Shown here: positions 4,900 through 5,845 of the stretch, one piece after another
Numbering within the stretch: the stretch's first letter is position 1
How the letters are laid out: every line of letters begins with the position of its first letter
NCBI GenBank assembly: GCA_902766525.1
Contig: CACXDX010000207.1
Span: 1-5,845 of the forward strand
Source of the DNA: an uncultured Bacillota bacterium
Lineage (GTDB): Bacteria; Bacillota; Dehalobacteriia; UBA7702
DNA length: 5,845 nt
Reading direction: 5' to 3'
The notes under the pieces: model-generated
Seen by the model: only the letters and a program-made list of their open reading frames with translations
Database searches by the model: none
Told to the model about the DNA's origin: nothing
Translations under genes and position numbers: made by a program

Positions 4900-4934
4900 G
4901 TCATTTTGCTGTCATATTCATAACGGCAAATGAC
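4900..4934 (+). promoter_or_regulatory. Hairpin in the leader of the permease mRNA
   Basis: GTCATTTTGCTGT (4900-4912) pairs with ACGGCAAATGAC (4923-4934) over 12 base pairs, including one G-U pair and a single bulged U, around a 10-base loop. The stem ends 4 bases before the GAAAGG ribosome site (4939-4944), so it could affect ribosome access or stabilise the message. ATATTCATA occurs both just before the stem (4888-4896) and in its loop (4914-4922). No U-run follows, so it is not a terminator, and it matches no riboswitch class I know. Confidence 0.5.
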
Positions 4935-4952
4935 ACAAGAAAGGCACCGCCC

Positions 4953-5843
4953 ATGGCAAATCATTCTCACAGCGGTGAAATCGCCCTGCTGACCACAGCC
5001 TTGATTTGGGGAAGCGGTTTTATCGCCGTCGATTACAGTCTGTCCTGCGGTTTCCCGCCGGGATTAATTAATATGCTGCGATTCCTCATCGGCACCGTTT
5101 TTCTGCTTCCTTTCGTGGCGAAATCACTTAAAAAGACCAGCCGGGCGGAACTCATCACCGGGATCGTCGCGGGATTTTTCTTTTTCTGCGGATTTCTCTT
5201 TCAGGCCCAGGGCATGACCACCATCGAGGTATCCAGCAATGCCCTGCTTACCGCAACAAATCTGCTGATGGTGCCGTTTATCGCCGGAGTCTTCTTCAAG
5301 GAAAAGATCGGGATCAAAGTCTACATCGCCGTTTTTATCTGCTTTTTGGGTATGTCGATTTTAAATTGGAGAGACGGCGGCATCCATTTTCGCATCGGCG
5401 ATATTCTGACGCTGATCTGCGCGCTGTCCTTTGCCTGTCATATCGCATACCTCGGTCATAACGCCAAGGACAAAGATCCTATGCGCCTGACTTTTCTGCA
5501 AATGTTTACCGTCGCCGCATTCGCCTCGCTCTATTTTGTTATCGTTGAAAGTGACCGGATTCAGATCACTCACTTCACCAATGGCATGGCAGCCATTGTT
5601 TATCTGGCAGCCTTTCCCAGCGCTCTTTGTCTTTTCCTGCAAACCTTCGGCCAACGCCGTACCGCCACTTCAAAAAGTGCCATCCTGCTATCCTTTGAAT
5701 CCCTGTTCGGCGCCGTTTTTTCCGTGATCCTGGGATTGGAACCGCTTACCGTGAATCTGCTCATCGGCGGCACGATTGTCCTGTTTTCCGTTATTTGGCT
5801 GGAATGGAGCAGCGGCAAAACCGACTCGCCGGCCAAAAATTAA
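4953..5843 (+). CDS. EamA/DMT-superfamily permease
   Basis: Membrane transporter of 296 residues from the drug/metabolite transporter superfamily, with about ten hydrophobic helices in two EamA repeats. First repeat: IALLTTALIWGSGFIAVDYSL at the N-terminus, then about 41-57, 67-85, 98-114 and 123-136, with VSSNALLTATNLLMVPFIAG (93-112) matching the family's helix 3-4 region. Second repeat: about 147-167, 180-198, 211-232, 241-260 and 266-284, with SKSAILLSFESLFGAVFSVI (240-259) as the equivalent. The C-terminus is short and polar. Start 4953 is preferred because GAAAGG lies 8 bases upstream and the protein then begins directly before helix 1. A TTG at 4842 would extend the frame but lies in the -35 box. 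The substrate is unknown; relatives move amino acids, nucleobases, vitamins or drugs. The gene diverges from nicotinate phosphoribosyltransferase, but a link to niacin would be guesswork. Confidence 0.93.
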   Translation: MANHSHSGEIALLTTALIWGSGFIAVDYSLSCGFPPGLINMLRFLIGTVFLLPFVAKSLKKTSRAELITGIVAGFFFFCGFLFQAQGMTTIEVSSNALLTATNLLMVPFIAGVFFKEKIGIKVYIAVFICFLGMSILNWRDGGIHFRIGDILTLICALSFACHIAYLGHNAKDKDPMRLTFLQMFTVAAFASLYFVIVESDRIQITHFTNGMAAIVYLAAFPSALCLFLQTFGQRRTATSKSAILLSFESLFGAVFSVILGLEPLTVNLLIGGTIVLFSVIWLEWSSGKTDSPAKN

Positions 5844-5845
5844 AA

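Noticed and set aside
4842..4952. N-terminal extension of the permease from TTG 4842
   Set aside because: This codon lies in the promoter -35 box upstream of the predicted transcription start and has no ribosome site. ATG 4953 has both requirements.
1..5845. CRISPR arrays, insertion sequences, transposases, phage or attachment sites
   Set aside because: No regularly spaced repeats, transposase-like protein, or terminal inverted repeats with target duplications were seen on either strand.

Overview
The window reads as a spore-forming, low-to-moderate GC member of the Bacillota. Evidence: a spoVAC-spoVAD-spoVAE sporulation cluster, strong Shine-Dalgarno (SD) sequences, sigma-A promoters with extended -10 boxes, and U-tailed intrinsic terminators. 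The short spoVA set (only C, D and Eb) and the wording of the B12 riboswitch fit Clostridia or Negativicutes better than Bacillus. The species is not determined.

Layout. Positions 1-173 (minus) hold the N-terminus of a small helix-turn-helix regulator, running off the left edge. It diverges from a complete nitroreductase-family flavoprotein gene (304-861, plus). After the nitroreductase come two very small reading frames with good ribosome sites (921-932 and 939-989) and a plus-strand terminator (996-1029). On the opposite strand, 1290-870 holds what looks like a self-contained RNA unit. It has a sigma-A-type promoter (1262-1290), a well-conserved cobalamin riboswitch aptamer (about 1075-1252), an intrinsic terminator just behind it (1034-1066) and a second minus-strand terminator (870-897), with no convincing coding region between or after them. 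The minus-strand genes spoVAE (1322-1690), spoVAD (1691-2689) and spoVAC (2686-3183) are tightly packed and form one operon transcribed towards the riboswitch. Upstream of that operon, also on the minus strand, lies nicotinate phosphoribosyltransferase (3286-4737) with its own promoter and terminator. Divergent from it is a DMT/EamA-family permease (4953-5843, plus) with a strong promoter and a hairpin leader.

How the parts work together. SpoVAC, SpoVAD and SpoVAEb are known to move dipicolinic acid into the forespore and out during germination. The nicotinate phosphoribosyltransferase salvages nicotinate into NAD. The permease exports or imports an unknown small molecule. The most notable feature is the cobalamin riboswitch: it has no gene to control, and its read-through product would be antisense to the small reading frames and 3' untranslated region behind the nitroreductase gene. 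This layout recalls B12 riboswitch-controlled noncoding and antisense RNAs described in Listeria, but a riboswitch orphaned by gene loss is a serious alternative.
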